The position numbers were made by a program, and so were the translations under genes. From positions 124,001 through 188,000 of the forward strand of contig CM067530.1 in assembly GCA_034509925.1 (NCBI GenBank): DNA of 64,000 bases, written 5' to 3'. The notes under the pieces are model-generated. The model ran no database searches, was not told where the DNA came from, and worked only from the letters and a program-made list of their open reading frames with translations. How positions within the stretch are numbered: position 1 is the stretch's first letter; every line of letters begins with the position of its first letter. Origin of the DNA: Hirudinaria manillensis (taxonomy: Eukaryota; Annelida; Clitellata; Hirudinida; Hirudinidae). Positions 25,201 through 36,600 of the stretch are shown here, piece after piece.

Positions 25201-25518
25201 GGAATTATAAACGACGGTTACCACAAAACCTGGGATGGCCTGTGGATAACATCTTAAAGCAGCTTCGATTTCCGTCATAGAAGTATTAATCCATTTAGGA
25301 CATGTGTTATTATTCCGATTTTCACAGAAAGGCTGTAAATGAGGAGATAGGGTTGACGGTTTTTGCACTTTTTGAGGCAAATCTATATGTTGATAGCTAC
25401 AGCTAAATTTACTCCAATATATAGGTACCATGCATAAAAGCATGCGAATTATAAAGAGTTGTTCCAATGATTTGCCAATAACTATCATTTTCTTCAAGCG
25501 AAATGTTTTGCACAACAT
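13269..25518 (-). CDS. Serine beta-lactamase-like protein, probably secreted
   Basis: Exons (5'->3'): 25518-25052, 19750-19565, 19501-19375, 14582-14431 (or 14443), 14319-14060, 13993-13269. All phases join, giving about 634-638 aa. The active-site signature of the beta-lactamase/penicillin-binding fold is complete: SLSK (S136-K139), YNN (235-237) and HTG (about 404-406). Also TILDILAHRVGL, PLGMKDTE, AGGIVSTGRD and FGLGW. A hydrophobic stretch near residues 26-46 (LFIIRMLLCMVPIYW) could be a signal peptide or anchor. After the HTG domain comes a C-terminal region of about 180 aa with YVGSYGHPIFGN, like the domain that follows such enzymes in related animal proteins. The family includes LACTB and shell/secreted beta-lactamase-like proteins; the substrate is unknown. 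Intron 4 uses either GTAGTC or a GC donor (GCAAGA). Confidence 0.88.
15188..15430 (-). mobile_element. LINE fragment, copy C
   Basis: The minus frame contains DAAVFGKTGRRKMILEE followed by GLIIGCGPTTESVRI. The GCGPxxESVRI block recurs on the plus strand at about 39190-39245, just downstream of a LINE reverse-transcriptase relic, and the AVFG block recurs at about 31.1 kb in copy B. The assignment to the same LINE family rests on these shared blocks. The adjoining 15.4-16.7 kb may belong to the same insertion but shows no clear motif. Confidence 0.45.
18127..18885 (+). pseudogene. Decayed Tc1-like transposase (DDE)
   Basis: Recognisable in pieces: an N-terminal half with SRESSFIIKLVSQ and AGELNIKI; RLERAKDAVD and EIFSDK; DGSDG-QHYWHYL with in-frame stops; FQQDNAPFTSQ; then PPDLNPIENVWQTLIRK and IESWKSLGMPNKIVASIKSR ending at a stop near 18885. 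The order and the DNAP and PxDLNPIEN boxes are those of Tc1 transposases (DD34E). Frameshifts and at least two nonsense codons make it inactive. It sits inside an intron of the beta-lactamase-like gene, antisense to it. Terminal inverted repeats were not defined. Confidence 0.85.
19080..19190 (+). repeat. Repeat with inverted copy at 38225-38345
   Basis: The blocks ATATCCAAATTTGGGTTTTG, GTCAAACG, GCGAAAATTCATCTCC and CTTAAAGAT also occur, in order, in the reverse complement of 38225-38345. The copy lies just 3' of the Tc1-like relic, so it may be that element's flank or a separate family. Confidence 0.65.
20535..20725 (+). repeat. Inverted repeat arm 1 (partner 24385-24640)
   Basis: The reverse complement of this segment shares GATGACTGATCAG, AATGAAGC, CTCTA and GATGAAAGCAAAAG-type blocks, in the same order, with 24385-24640; the adjoining AAGTGAAGCCAATG block is also shared. 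Both copies are in the same intron in opposite orientation. Non-coding. Confidence 0.65.
23189..23262 (+). repeat. Direct repeat unit 1 (partner 23778-23855)
   Basis: Both units read CAGACT, GTGTTGTGTGATTATTA and GGATGGATGCATAATTCG, then a GC-rich run (GCGGGCCGG or GGCCGGGC). Spacing is about 590 bases. The GC-rich run resembles the hAT-like ends elsewhere in the window, so the pair may mark two nested insertions. Confidence 0.7.
24080..24226 (-). mobile_element. hAT-like element end, GC-rich
   Basis: Contains ATATGCAAATCTGAGTTGAG, CATGACGGTCCACCAAAAGC and then GACGGGCCGGGCTTTGGCGG, ending CTTTGCAGGTCTCT. The first part recurs at 26700-26760 and, inverted, near 47140-47195. The outer end matches the start of the 12983 element. 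Listed as one terminus of a GC-ended, hAT-style family; the opposite end and target duplication were not resolved. Confidence 0.55.
24385..24640 (-). repeat. Inverted repeat arm 2 (partner 20535-20725)
   Basis: Reverse-complement relative of 20535-20725 within the same intron; see that entry for the shared blocks. Confidence 0.65.
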
Positions 25519-26143
25519 TCTATGTCTAACGCAAGGTTTTATTTGATTACTTCAAACTTAATGCTTTGGACTTCATTTGAATAAAATACTGATTCAAGTC
25601 GAGATCTTGTTTCAATCAGCATTCGGTCTGAAACTTATTATGCTGCCGGGTCCGTTAATTGAAATTCATGTCACCCCATCTATCAATCACATCGTTATAA
25701 GTCAGGAATTTTCTTATATTTCTGCAATTTTGTCATGACATATAGCAAATATTCTTGACCGTTTGCCATAAGAACAAATGTATTATTGGTGTCACAAAAT
25801 ATTGGTGTGCCGCAACATTTTAAAGTCAAGTATTTACCAAAAAGTATTATCCAGTAATGGTACATTGCCAGCTACAACAAGTATAAGATTACAACATAAC
25901 ACCAACAATTCTATATGTTATCAATTCATTTGAGAAACTACTACAAATCTCCGCTGAAAGTATGAATTAAGAAAAAACGTGAAAAGAAAGTTATAAAAGA
26001 AGTAGCAGATATTTGACAAAGGTATAAAGTGTCCATACCAGCATGTTTTTAAGTTATTTTCGAGGACTTTCGAACTTATCTTCGACCCGCATCATACCGA
26101 CTAATATCGAATCTTGGCCTTATCTCATATCTTTTAGAACGTT

Positions 26144-26145
<2 letters not shown>

Positions 26146-26186
<41 letters not shown>
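26146..26186. repeat. (GT)n microsatellite
   Basis: An uninterrupted GT dinucleotide run of about 41 bases upstream of the beta-lactamase-like gene. Confidence 0.95.
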
Positions 26187-26188
<2 letters not shown>

Positions 26189-26699
26189 AGTGGTTTAGAG
26201 TCTTGTTCATAACGAAGATGGGGAGTGTTTCGTGCTCAGACGCCTCCTTTTATACCTCAACGACAATATGCTTCTACCCACCACTTAATTTACCTGCAGA
26301 CCTCACTCTACTGAGACCGCTGTCCTGAAGGTCGTGTCTGACATAAGAATGGCACTTCATGTGGAACAGTCTTCCTTCTCTTATTGCTAAACATGTCAGC
26401 AACCTGACACAAGAGTGATTTTAGATCGAAATCAAATCAAGGACAGCTAAAATTATTTCAAATCAAAATCGACATTTTTCATTTTGGAAATCAAAAAATC
26501 ATTCGCTTTAACTGCAATGATAACAACCAACTACATGAAACAATCTTTATTTTTAATAACAATGTTTTGTTGAAAATCTTGTCCTTGAGTCTATTTCTTT
26601 TTGGAGATTCTATCCTGCAGAGTTAAAAAGTCTCTCTAAAGGAGCTGACGAAGGTAAAGTTGTATTATATTTTATGAAGGCTTTTTTGACAGTATGATT

Positions 26700-26830
26700 C
26701 TGTAAAATATGCAAATATGAGTTGAAAACATAACGGCCCTCCAAAGCTATAGAGCATTGAGCGCCGGCCTAATCCGCCCATTTGTCTGAAGCATAGTGGG
26801 CCGGACCTTGGCGGGCTTTGGGGGAACTCA
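26700..26830 (-). mobile_element. hAT-like GC-rich element fragment
   Basis: TGTAAAATATGCAAATATGA, AACATAACGGCCCTCCAAAGC and GGGCCGGACCTTGGCGGGCT parallel the 24080-24226 element closely. Same orientation as that copy. No transposase nearby. Confidence 0.55.
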
Positions 26831-28223
26831 ATGTTAATCGGGTCGTCGCTGGCTGCTGTGCCGTCCTTAAAGAAGCCTGGTGAAGTGGTGAGGCATGATC
26901 AACTCTGGTTGAATACGTTTGAAACGTATTGTCCAGCACACCCAATATAAAGCTTAACCCATAACAAACCATGACGCAATCTTTTTTTTTCATTGAATTA
27001 CATTCTTTTAGACGTAAATAATATTGAAACTTTTTTTAAATAATAAATCTTTATGTAATAAGCATAAACGTTACCATCAGTTTAAACTGACGCTAACCGC
27101 GAATGGTTGGGTTATGGTATGGACTGGCCTGCGAGGGTAGGTCCTTCAAAACGCTACGAGACAACCCATCGGGATATTCTGATCTATAAGCGCAGCCAAA
27201 GAAGGCATGACACGACACGACAAATGAATTTTAGATTTGTTTGAATTCAAAATTAGGGTCAATGGAGGAACGTAACTTTTTCAAAAACTAAATCAAATTA
27301 ATTTTTTTTTGTGCTATTTTTGAACGTTTCATTGATTTATGACACAGGAACATGATGTCATAGACAACTCATAACCCTGACGTCCATATTAAGATGTAGT
27401 AATTTGGATATAGATAAGTTAGAAGTTAATACAAGTTGATAGCTACTTATGCGTTGATGTAAGAAAAATGTATGTCAAAATAAGCCAATATATCAATGAA
27501 TAGGGAAAAGTCACAGTACATAATCTTTTAATAGCCTTATCAAAATGTGAAACTTTAAGTGACAGACATTTCTCACGATACCAATCTGTTACCAGGCTAC
27601 TTTTGTTATGTCTTGTCTATTATATAGTTAACCTATGAAGTTCAATATTCATGATATTATGCATATTTACAATGTTAGTGCTACATGAAAATTTGTTCAT
27701 TCATGTCATGGCCTGTTTGGCAAGGCAGGAGAAATTAGACTATTTGAGGGAACTCAACCCGAACATATGGGTTCAGTAAGCTATTCCATTCGATCATGGT
27801 TCTGCATTCTTTGTATGTCACCATATGCCAGATCGATTGTAAAATTGAAAACGAGGCTGAATGCAACAATAGGGCCTGAGTGAAACAGGCCAGAGTGAGC
27901 AAGTCTTTTAATCATAAATGTGAAGCTCGACTCACTTTTTTCAAATATTTGGTTTACTACCTTCTATCAAAATTGGAAATAGCAGGAAATAATCAATTAA
28001 TGTATAATAGAAGCAGAAATAAACTCATCAATTCATTGATTCCTGAATCTGTAGCAAATCACTTTGAAGTGCAAATAAAAAATCAATTACTGGCTTTCTA
28101 ATGATATTCATAGTTTCCAGAAAATTCCATCAATCTATGACATCTCAGCACACCTGTTCAAAGAAACCCAATATTTGAACCTCAAAAATACCCAAGACTC
28201 CACCATAAATTCAACAAAAGGCT

Positions 28224-28229
28224 TTATTT
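28224..28229 (-). terminator. Poly(A) signal of SOCS5
   Basis: Plus-strand TTTATT reads AATAAA on the minus strand, about 62 bases after the SOCS5 stop codon. Confidence 0.65.
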
Positions 28230-28290
28230 GAAATCAAATCACATGAAAATTATAATAATTAAATAAATGAGAGCAACACAACTACCAAAT

Positions 28291-29307
28291 TCAAAATTGT
28301 CTGACTCTAACTTTCTGTTTATAATGATAATATTGAAGATATTGCTTAAGAGATTTAGGAATAGGTAAGAAGCTGATACCATCGTAAGTAATTATGGCAC
28401 AAATATTGGCTCTACACAAATGTTGTAAAGAAAATGGATTAATCCTTTGGAGAGGAACAGTTAGCATGGGCTCAAAAAACATGCAACACGAGGGATCTTT
28501 ATAGTGCTCGATTAAACCGCATACGCTTTTCGAGGCGAAAACACTAGAATCGTGAGAATCGAAACTAAATTTGTGATCCCATTGTTCGACTCGTGCATGA
28601 AGAGACCTACTATATCTTCTGAAGCTAACTGAAAATAAAAACTCTTCCTGTGCACTATCTCTGAGCAGAAACGTTCCTTCGGCCCTGTTCTCTAAAACTT
28701 TTTCTGCTTCGAACCGATCCATAACGCCCCAATAATAATTGCAATTGGTGATTTGTAATAAATCGGGGACGAGCCAATGAACATAATCAACTTGAGTATG
28801 TATGGTGCCAAAGCCTTGTTTGAAACTTTTTTCAACTACTGATACTTGCAGTCTCACAGAGTTTGTGTCATTATCAAACATTTGCTTATCATCCTCCGAT
28901 CTCTCACATCCTTGATAACTGCTTGATTTAAAAGATGAAGAGGGAAGATGTTGTGAAGAATTTTCATTTTCAATGAAATTTGGATGCAGAAATAACATTC
29001 CATGGGTCATGGGCTTCTCAGGGCAATGACTATGGCTTGTTACGGCCTTTACTTCATTAGAATGACTATTTGGCAAGTCTTGAAAAACAGTTACTCTTTT
29101 ATTTCTGACAGCCTTCCAAAGCTGAGAAATCTTCCTCACATTAGCAAATCTTTTAACATTCTCTTTATCATGTTTCTTCTCAAAATTTTCACAAAAGGAG
29201 GAAACCTCGAGATCTTGTTGGGAATCACTTAATTCATCCAAATTTTCCGAATCAGGCAGCTCGTGAGCAGAATTATTATTTTCGTTGTTTTTTGGACAAT
29301 CATCCAT
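28291..29307 (-). CDS. SOCS5: Suppressor of cytokine signalling 4/5-type protein
   Basis: Single coding exon, 338 aa, intact. SOCS proteins recruit an Elongin BC/Cullin-5 ubiquitin ligase to phosphotyrosine proteins and damp JAK-STAT or EGFR signalling. Order: a poorly conserved N-terminus with [37 protein letters not shown] just before the SH2 domain (about 190-290: [37 protein letters not shown] with the phosphate-binding arginine); then the SOCS box (about 292-338: [31 protein letters not shown]). The sequence before SH2 and the SOCS box spacing are those of vertebrate SOCS4/5 and fly Socs36E. The start was chosen because an acceptor-like TTGCAG sits 2 bases upstream of the ATG triplet context, so a 5' untranslated exon probably lies further right. 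Confidence 0.95.
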   Translation of the reverse strand: MDDCPKNNENNNSAHELPDSENLDELSDSQQDLEVSSFCENFEKKHDKENVKRFANVRKISQLWKAVRNKRVTVFQDLPNSHSNEVKAVTSHSHCPEKPMTHGMLFLHPNFIENENSSQHLPSSSFKSSSYQGCERSEDDKQMFDNDTNSVRLQVSVVEKSFKQGFGTIHTQVDYVHWLVPDLLQITNCNYYWGVMDRFEAEKVLENRAEGTFLLRDSAQEEFLFSVSFRRYSRSLHARVEQWDHKFSFDSHDSSVFASKSVCGLIEHYKDPSCCMFFEPMLTVPLQRINPFSLQHLCRANICAIITYDGISFLPIPKSLKQYLQYYHYKQKVRVRQF

Positions 29308-30679
29308 CCTGCAATCATAATTGTGTATTTTTATTTTTTTAAGTAATTGATAGCTGAAAAATAAACTACCATGTCTCTTTAGAATTCAGGTTCTATCAAT
29401 GATACAATTCATTAATTTGACATTTATAATAAAGCCAACGTAACATCTTTACATTACAATTTACACATTACATTTTAAAAATGTAAAGTAAATTCTGCTG
29501 AAAAAAAAATGACTAAAAACTGTGACCTAGCTGAGAAACTACTGAGAAAGTCACACCAAAGCTTAAAAATTAACCCAATTGGCTTGGTGACCAAGTTCTT
29601 CATGAGAATTAATGAAGTGTATTCAGGTTTTACAAAACATTTGTTTTACATATTTTTGGCATTGTCACATGTTTGATCGTATTCATGATTTTAGAAAAAA
29701 CCTTTTGAAGTAGGATAATGAAACTTTAAACATAATTTGCAACTGCTCTACTTTTCCCAAGTTTTGCCCATTTAAATATTTATATATTTAGATGCAGAGC
29801 TAATTACATTATACGTTCCTTAAATCTGAAAACGTAATTATGCAAGATTCAAGGGTGAGTCTTCTACAAAAAATCATCATATTTTTACACGGAGAATGAA
29901 GAATTCACGAACCTCCGACTCTATGATTCAATCCATATTTAGAACTACAAAAATTGTAAATTATCCAATCCAGCCAACAGTTCCAAAAAGTGCTCACAAC
30001 ACACGTGAACGAAAGTAATACATATCAGAAAATTCATCTAAATGGAACGCCGTAAGACCCAAAATGGCCCAAACAACCAGATTATGATTTCATTTTTTTA
30101 AAATCTTTTACTTAAAATTTCATTTGATATATTTTAACTCGACTTGGTGTCAATTGTCATTGAAAAATGTTAAATTATATATTAGCTGAAAACTGGTGAA
30201 GAAAAGGTTAGGAAGAAAAGCCTCAATGCGAGCCGGTTGAAAACTTCCAGTTATAAATGTTTAACTGAAAAAGTATCAATCCTTAGAGATATGTGGCCAG
30301 TGCCGTTTGCCACAAAATCATTGGTCATTCTAACTCTGTTAGAATCATTGCAAACACTCAATGCCATCAGGAACATAGGCAAGACGTGGAAGGCAATCCC
30401 CTCCTCCCCTCTCGACTTTGAAATTCTGTGGGTCGTGAAATTTGATTTGTGAATTCATTATGAAAATAGTTATTTATTTATGCAATTTATTAAAATATTG
30501 TTGATTATTAATCAATGATGGCGATATAATGCCAATAACTCAATAATTCTTTACACGTGTAACAACTTCACCAAATTTTCATTCAATTTTATTTGCAGTT
30601 TCTATTCAACTACGTAAAGAGGAAAAATATGTTGTGTAATATTCCGCCCGAATCGGTTTTTCTTTTCAGGATATTCCCC

Positions 30680-31470
30680 CAACTCGGCAATGGGAGGCTT
30701 TCATTGGCCTTCATATGGCTGTGCTGGAGCGGCTCTCGTTGGCTTCTTTATGCCACTTTTTGAATTGTTTCATGACCCGCAATCTTCGACTATGTGAGTC
30801 AAACTTTGGCCTTTTTGTGTCGCCCTTGACCTCCCACACTTGACCAAATCAGTCATGAAAGCCCTTAGTGGCTTTCTCATGCTGCATCTCATTAAGTGGA
30901 AAAGGGCGTTATAAAATTTATTTTCAAGGCTTGGACTTCGAAATTTTTGAGACCCTGCTAAGGACTTTTCTTTCGACTTCGGATTCGTCGATGTCAATGC
31001 TTTGCGAGTCCGTAGCCGGCGCTTTTCACCGACGATGACGTATCTAGTATCCTTCTTTCTATCAATTGGCACCAGAGATCGACGGCTTTCTCCGGTATTC
31101 CTGATGAGCCCTCCGAAGACTGCTGTGTCACATCCAGAACAAGGCCGCCTCTGCAGATTCTTACATTCTTGTTTCAACTTATGTTCTTTCCAGGTCAGAC
31201 ATTCCAATCCGAGTGAAGAAGGCATAAACCAATTAATCCCCTATCCAACATCTACGCGCAAGAAGTTCACTCCGTACCCTTTCGTATCCAGATCCATCGA
31301 CAGACCTGCATAATTTTTTGTTTTGAGGGCATTGTTGTTTCCATCCTGTCCTTCCATGGGACCGTCAGCTCCACCAGAATGATGGCATCCGTTGATGGTG
31401 ACACGAGCACCATATCCGGCCTCTTGCCAATTTTTGTTATCTCCTGGGAGAGTGCCTCACCTCTTCTAGG
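30680..31470 (-). mobile_element. Decayed LINE C-terminal fragment, copy B
   Basis: Minus strand, 5'->3': PSTDAIILVELTVPWKDRME at about 31440-31330; then YAGLSMDLDTKGYGVNFLRV (about 31310-31250); then the long frame 31225-30770 with GLECLTWKEHKLKQEC, SGCDTAVFGG and KPLRAFMTDLVKCG. ELTVPW plus the YxxL block is the C-terminal hallmark of an invertebrate LINE group. The order is broken by frameshifts. It is G+C richer than its flanks and related to copy A at 6690-7600. Confidence 0.7.
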
Positions 31471-32529
31471 TCTGCGACAACGGTCTACTCGTTTTCATCT
31501 GCAAGAAAATCTCTATTTTATTTGTTTATAATTTCTTTTTGCGGAGGTGTGTGAGGATCTCGCACAAAAAAACATATATTTGCTGTGGTTCCGCCATGGC
31601 AAGTGAGTTTGATTTGACACTACTGCGTCTGTCGCCTCATACAGTTCTCAGAGGACTTGGTTACTTTGCCACGTTTACTACTGGCAAGGGCGTTTGTGCA
31701 ATTAGTAAGCACAGTGTCTCTGCGGTGGGTGGATGAATGAATGAGTGAGTGAGCAAGCGAACAAATGAACCATCTCAAATATATCATAAAATACTATCTT
31801 TTACTATTATATTACATATACTATTTTACATTATTGTAAACTTAAAACCCAAGTAGAATAAATAAATGTAAATTCATCATACTTATCTAGTTATTATTGA
31901 AATTTGTTGAAGTAAAATATAGGAAAGTTTACACATTGCCAGTCCTTGTACAGGATAATGTGAATAATTTCCCTCCAATGTTTGGTTATCCCGCGCATTT
32001 CAACCCTAAATATTAAAAACTATTAGGGTGCCAATAAAATTTTTTGTGAAATTTCTTGTTCTAACCCAAGAATTTTGTTCCTTTTATATTTCAATGGCTG
32101 TACACAAAATTTTAGGTCAATCAGACGTCGTTTAGAAAAAGGCCTCTAACATCTTGACATCCCACTGTACTTAAACACTGCGAATAGCAGGAATTACGTG
32201 TTGCTCATATCTTATATGGCTCAGTTCGATAGCAAGAAATATTTGTAAATGATTGATTTCTTTGATTTAGGTAAATGCTGCCTGTGTCTTTCAACGTCCT
32301 GGAGCAGGTATTGCTTCTGCTCCTCTTGATTTGTTATGACTGAATTAAAGTCTTTTATCATTAAAAACCATTAGTTGGTGAACTTTGTGGCGAGCAATGT
32401 TATGATGCTTGTTCATGCCTCGGCTAGAAGGATCACATTGAAGAAAATCTGTTTTAATCTGCATTGCCTCAAAAAACATTCTGGTGTTGGAGGAAATCAA
32501 ATGCGCCAGTTTAAACTGAGTCACGATGT

Positions 32530-32830
32530 TTTCATCCAGATCTCAGTTTTTTCTGCTGCAGAGATTCCATCATCAAAAATCTTGATTAAATTTAGAGCAT
32601 TGTCATGCCAATGCATGAGACAATCAAAATATTCATCAATAGCAGAAGTAAGTGCTAACCCTTTGCCTTTGTTCTTTCTAAAGTATTTCTCTGGAGAACT
32701 TTCAAATTTTCGCAGCTTCTCTATTTTAATAATGGCATGTGGTTGTTGACAAGTTGGGATTCTAGCTTTGGCCCATAAACCCAGAAGCTCTTGAACAGAA
32801 ATTGTAGCACTTACGTGTATGGTTTCCTTC
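32530..32830 (-). pseudogene. Relic of a transposon-associated domain protein
   Basis: The minus strand keeps an open stretch reading ISVQELLGLWAKARIPTCQQ, HAIIKIEKLRKF, KGLALTSAIDEYFDCLMHWH and DNALNLIKIFDDGISAAEK before a stop. The pattern (ArIPT, then a long helix with a D-x-L-x-D/H-x-H-x-x-AL block) is one I associate with a family repeated many times in marine invertebrate and arthropod genomes and probably spread by transposons. I cannot name the family. Neighbouring frames are disrupted. Confidence 0.45.
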
Positions 32831-33681
32831 TGCCTTCAGGTATAAGAACTGACTCAATACCTGTCTATTCGAAGGCATCTTTGAGCCTGTACTGTCGGAC
32901 ATACCTCCTATTAACACCACGTTTTGTGAAACTAACTGAATGGATGAAATGAAACAATTACTTAATGAAATTTTCCCTGTAGTATTTTTTCATCAAATGG
33001 AACACTTTCCTGGGGTTAGAACATAAAAAGTAGTACTTTAACATTCCGACCACATGTTACTCTTCTATTCATATGAAAAACCATGTAATATAATTAAATT
33101 AAAACCAATTATTACAGAATACGTATCACGAGACAAAGGTCACAAATAAATTAATGGAAACTGTGTCAAAGCTGTGCACCAGAATGTCAAAAGTTGGGTC
33201 AGACACATTACCGACACAATAATTAAATGATTCCCCAAAGCCTTTCCCGTGATTTTCTGGTAAGTAGTTTTTCAGAAATACTAATTTCCTATTACCGAAT
33301 TTGCTTACACGACTTAGTCAATAGTATGAAGGTTTAGACTGAACGTATCACACTTTTGCAGCAAATGCAAATCAGTCTGCAACTTGTTTGTCATACCTTA
33401 TAAGAATCATTTTCCTAGAGATAAGATACTTGGTACTTTTACTTGACAACTGATTTTAGGTATTTGGACCTCAAACGCACGTATCCCCAGTACTTGTTCC
33501 CAAATCATTAAAAATGACTGATTGAAAAACAAGGATGCAGATGAGACCCATAATCCAGAACGTGCATAAAAGGACATCATTCGACAAGTATAAAAATGTC
33601 AGGGAATCTCTTTTGGATGAGCCAAACTATAAGAGAGAGTTATTCCCAAATAGAAATAATTGAAGCCAATGAAAAATGTAA

Positions 33682-36600
33682 TTATTTATCTACAGAAATG
33701 CTTGAAAATGACTCTGAGAGCTGAAATAATTCTGGATCGAATATTTCCTCTGGCTCATTGTCCTTTGGCGATTGCAAATCAGTAGGCACCGGTATAGAAC
33801 TATTAAGCATCTTCTCCCTTTTTTCTTCTACAAGTGTATCATAGAGCCTCACATAGCAGCGATTTGGCCCAGGCACTGCCTGTCCATGAACATATAGGAC
33901 ATTATGTATTGTGTTAATTCTCCATATCTGAAACAACAGAAAACACAATATATATAAACGACACATAGCAATGATTTGGATATATATATATAAATAATAT
34001 ATATGTAAATAAATATATATATGTATAAAATATATGCATTATTTGAGTAAACATTTAAATTAGTTGAAAACCTTAAGCCCTCTTGTGGTGGACCATTCCA
34101 TACCCATATGACCAGGCATTTTTTTACCTTTCATGACTTTTGACCTACCCTAAAATATGAATGATCAAATTTGCAAATCAAATCTACATAGGTAATCTAC
34201 ACCCAAAATACTAACTCTTCCACATCCAATGTTTCCAGGTCTTCTATGCCATTTTGTAGTGCCGTGACTGGCTGGTCCTCCTTTAAATTTCCAACGTTTC
34301 ACGACGCCTTGAAATCCATGACCGATGCTAAGAAAAAATTCTAATATGTATAATTACTAGAAATTTTGCCTTACTATAAAAGCAATAAAAACATTTTAGA
34401 AAGGCTAACGAATATACCCATTACGTGATATATCGATGATAGCTAAACCGGTCTTAATGCAATGAACTACTCACGTCTTGGCCTGTGCATCGACATATTG
34501 GCCAACTCTAAAATGTGAGGCATCTAGAGGTGTCCCTGTCAATTTAAATAAGAACATTTTAAAGATTAGCTATGGATGTTTTCAATCAGGCATGTTATTC
34601 ATCTTGCACTATCACAGGTGTCATAGTGCAATGAGTACATTCAATAAGCACCTTTAATACCATGATTATGGAGATAAATAAACTATCTATATAAAATGTA
34701 ACTGTGTATTTGCATTTAATCAATGTAATTGATTAGATGAGTGTTTTTTTATCTAGGTTTCATATAAATATCACAACCATAATAGGTAAAAAAATGTTTT
34801 TTTTAAAAAACCTTGCCATCCATTGGACGTGAAAAAAGATAAACATTTAAATTTCTATTAAAATACTCAAATTCATTAATTGATTGATAATTAATACGGT
34901 TACACTCTTATTTATTTAGGTACTAGCCGCGTCTGGCCATGTGTTGCCACGGATCGACGGAATGACTAAAAATATTGCGAACCCGCAAGCATCATTTTAA
35001 TTGCAAAAAACATATTCGAAAATGTGTGCTAAATTTCTTTCTTTTCAATTTTAATCAGGTATAGCCATGGCAATGCATGGGCGGGCACAGCTAGTATTAT
35101 ATAAATTTCAAATTCTACATAGATTTTTAATGTACTCTTATTGGATTACAAATTGGAGACATTAATTTTTACAACGTCATATCAAAAATGTGTTGTTAGA
35201 GCCTTTTGTAATTTAGCAATACCATCATTTACTATTACTTGTTTGTGATTAAAAACAAATTATTTGTCTCTGGTGGGAAATCTTCCCATAAAACTGAATA
35301 AATTTCTGATCAACATCTAGAAACCTTGCACAACATTCCATTAAAATTCTCACCTGGCTCCAGGATACCCTCAGGAGATACATAAAACCTTGTAAGTTTG
35401 CGCTTCGGTAAAACTCCAGCCTCGTTGAATAAGCCACAATACATTTTTGTGAACTAAATGAAAAACAATTAATAGATTTCTTTAACATTTTTTCTTTCAA
35501 TTAGGTTGAGACAAACCTTTTCAGTGGTAGTACTAAGGGCCCCAATAACAAGGGATTTCATGCCTTGTTTCCCATTGATAAATTTTTTTGTTCTTGTTCC
35601 AGTACTCCTAATTTCACTGCACTTGATGACATGGTTATCAAGGACCTAGTAGATACACTAGCAATTAAACCAATATTATCGATAAATCTCCAAAGTAATC
35701 ACAAATGCTAAATTATTATATCTGGCTCAAAACGAAACAGAATTTTAACATAACACACAAAAAACAATAAGTGACCCCTATACTTTATCTCCCAAGATTG
35801 ACCTTTTGCATACACACTTGATATACTTAAAGAGAACTTCCTGAAACTTAAAACAATACCTGTAACATGGTACAATAGAACCTCTGACCCTCAGTTGTCC
35901 ACTGAGGAACAACTCCAATTTTTAAAGCAAGTACACCAGTCCTGTAGGTACTGAAAGGAGAGATTCATTTATATTAAGCAATAAAATATGCATAATTAAT
36001 GCACTTTGCCAACTTCTAGCAATCTCAGCATTTATCTATTAAATTTATTATATAGCTGGTGCTTTTGGTCCCATAATTATTCAATTTATCTAAAACTGGC
36101 AAAATAAACAAATCATAGCTTGTTGGTTGAGTGGTTCACAAATATGCAACGTTATTCAGAACCCTCGAAGATAATGCGCACGGCGCTATATAAATGACTT
36201 ATTATTATTATTATTAAGGGTGCTATAAGATATGCAAATTGCATTTGATTATATGATGCTTTCATATCCTAGAAAGTACTCAAAAGATCAGTTAAATATA
36301 TCATAATTGTAATATAGTTAAATATGCATTTAGTCAACTTTTTGAATGCTTTAATGCCCTTCTGAGGTGTGAAGGAGAAACTGCCCAACCATTCAAACAG
36401 ATTCACACTACAAAGATTGTGATAGTATACATCTATCATCACACACAGAATACAAACAATTAAGCTTAGATCCATCAAATAAAAATAGCCATTTATTCAG
36501 TTGATCTTACTTGGTATCCCATTCTTTAATCTGCAAGTTACTGTTGATTAATGGTCTATGTTTTGGAATAATTTCCAAATGTGAATCCTTCAGAAATTGC

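Larger units (their letters stand above)
25519..28223. other. Intergenic gap between the beta-lactamase-like gene and SOCS5
   Basis: Upstream of the beta-lactamase-like gene and downstream of SOCS5. It contains a GT microsatellite (26146-26186) and a hAT-like GC-rich fragment (26700-26830). The frame at 27880-28101 lies beyond the SOCS5 poly(A) signal and resembles nothing I know. No promoter element could be assigned. Confidence 0.6.
29308..33681. other. Intergenic gap with LINE and transposase-like relics
   Basis: Between the SOCS5 5' side and the MRPL3 3' end. Apart from the LINE copy at 30680-31470 and a transposase-like relic at 32530-32830 (both listed separately), only short unconserved frames are present. 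A 5' untranslated SOCS5 exon is likely somewhere in the left part but cannot be placed. Confidence 0.6.

Noticed and set aside
13269-25518. Bacterial contamination or recent transfer as the source of the beta-lactamase-like gene
   Set aside because: Six phase-consistent exons with GT-AG introns and AT-rich composition like the neighbours show it is a long-resident host gene.
27880-28101. Plus-strand frame of about 73 codons beyond the SOCS5 3' end
   Set aside because: Asn/Lys/Ser-rich AT-driven composition, starts without a convincing ATG context, no recognisable homology.
35249-35500. Minus-strand frame of 83 codons starting MKEKMLKK
   Set aside because: It is the wrong frame of the MRPL3 exon 35453-35354, whose true frame reads [16 protein letters not shown].
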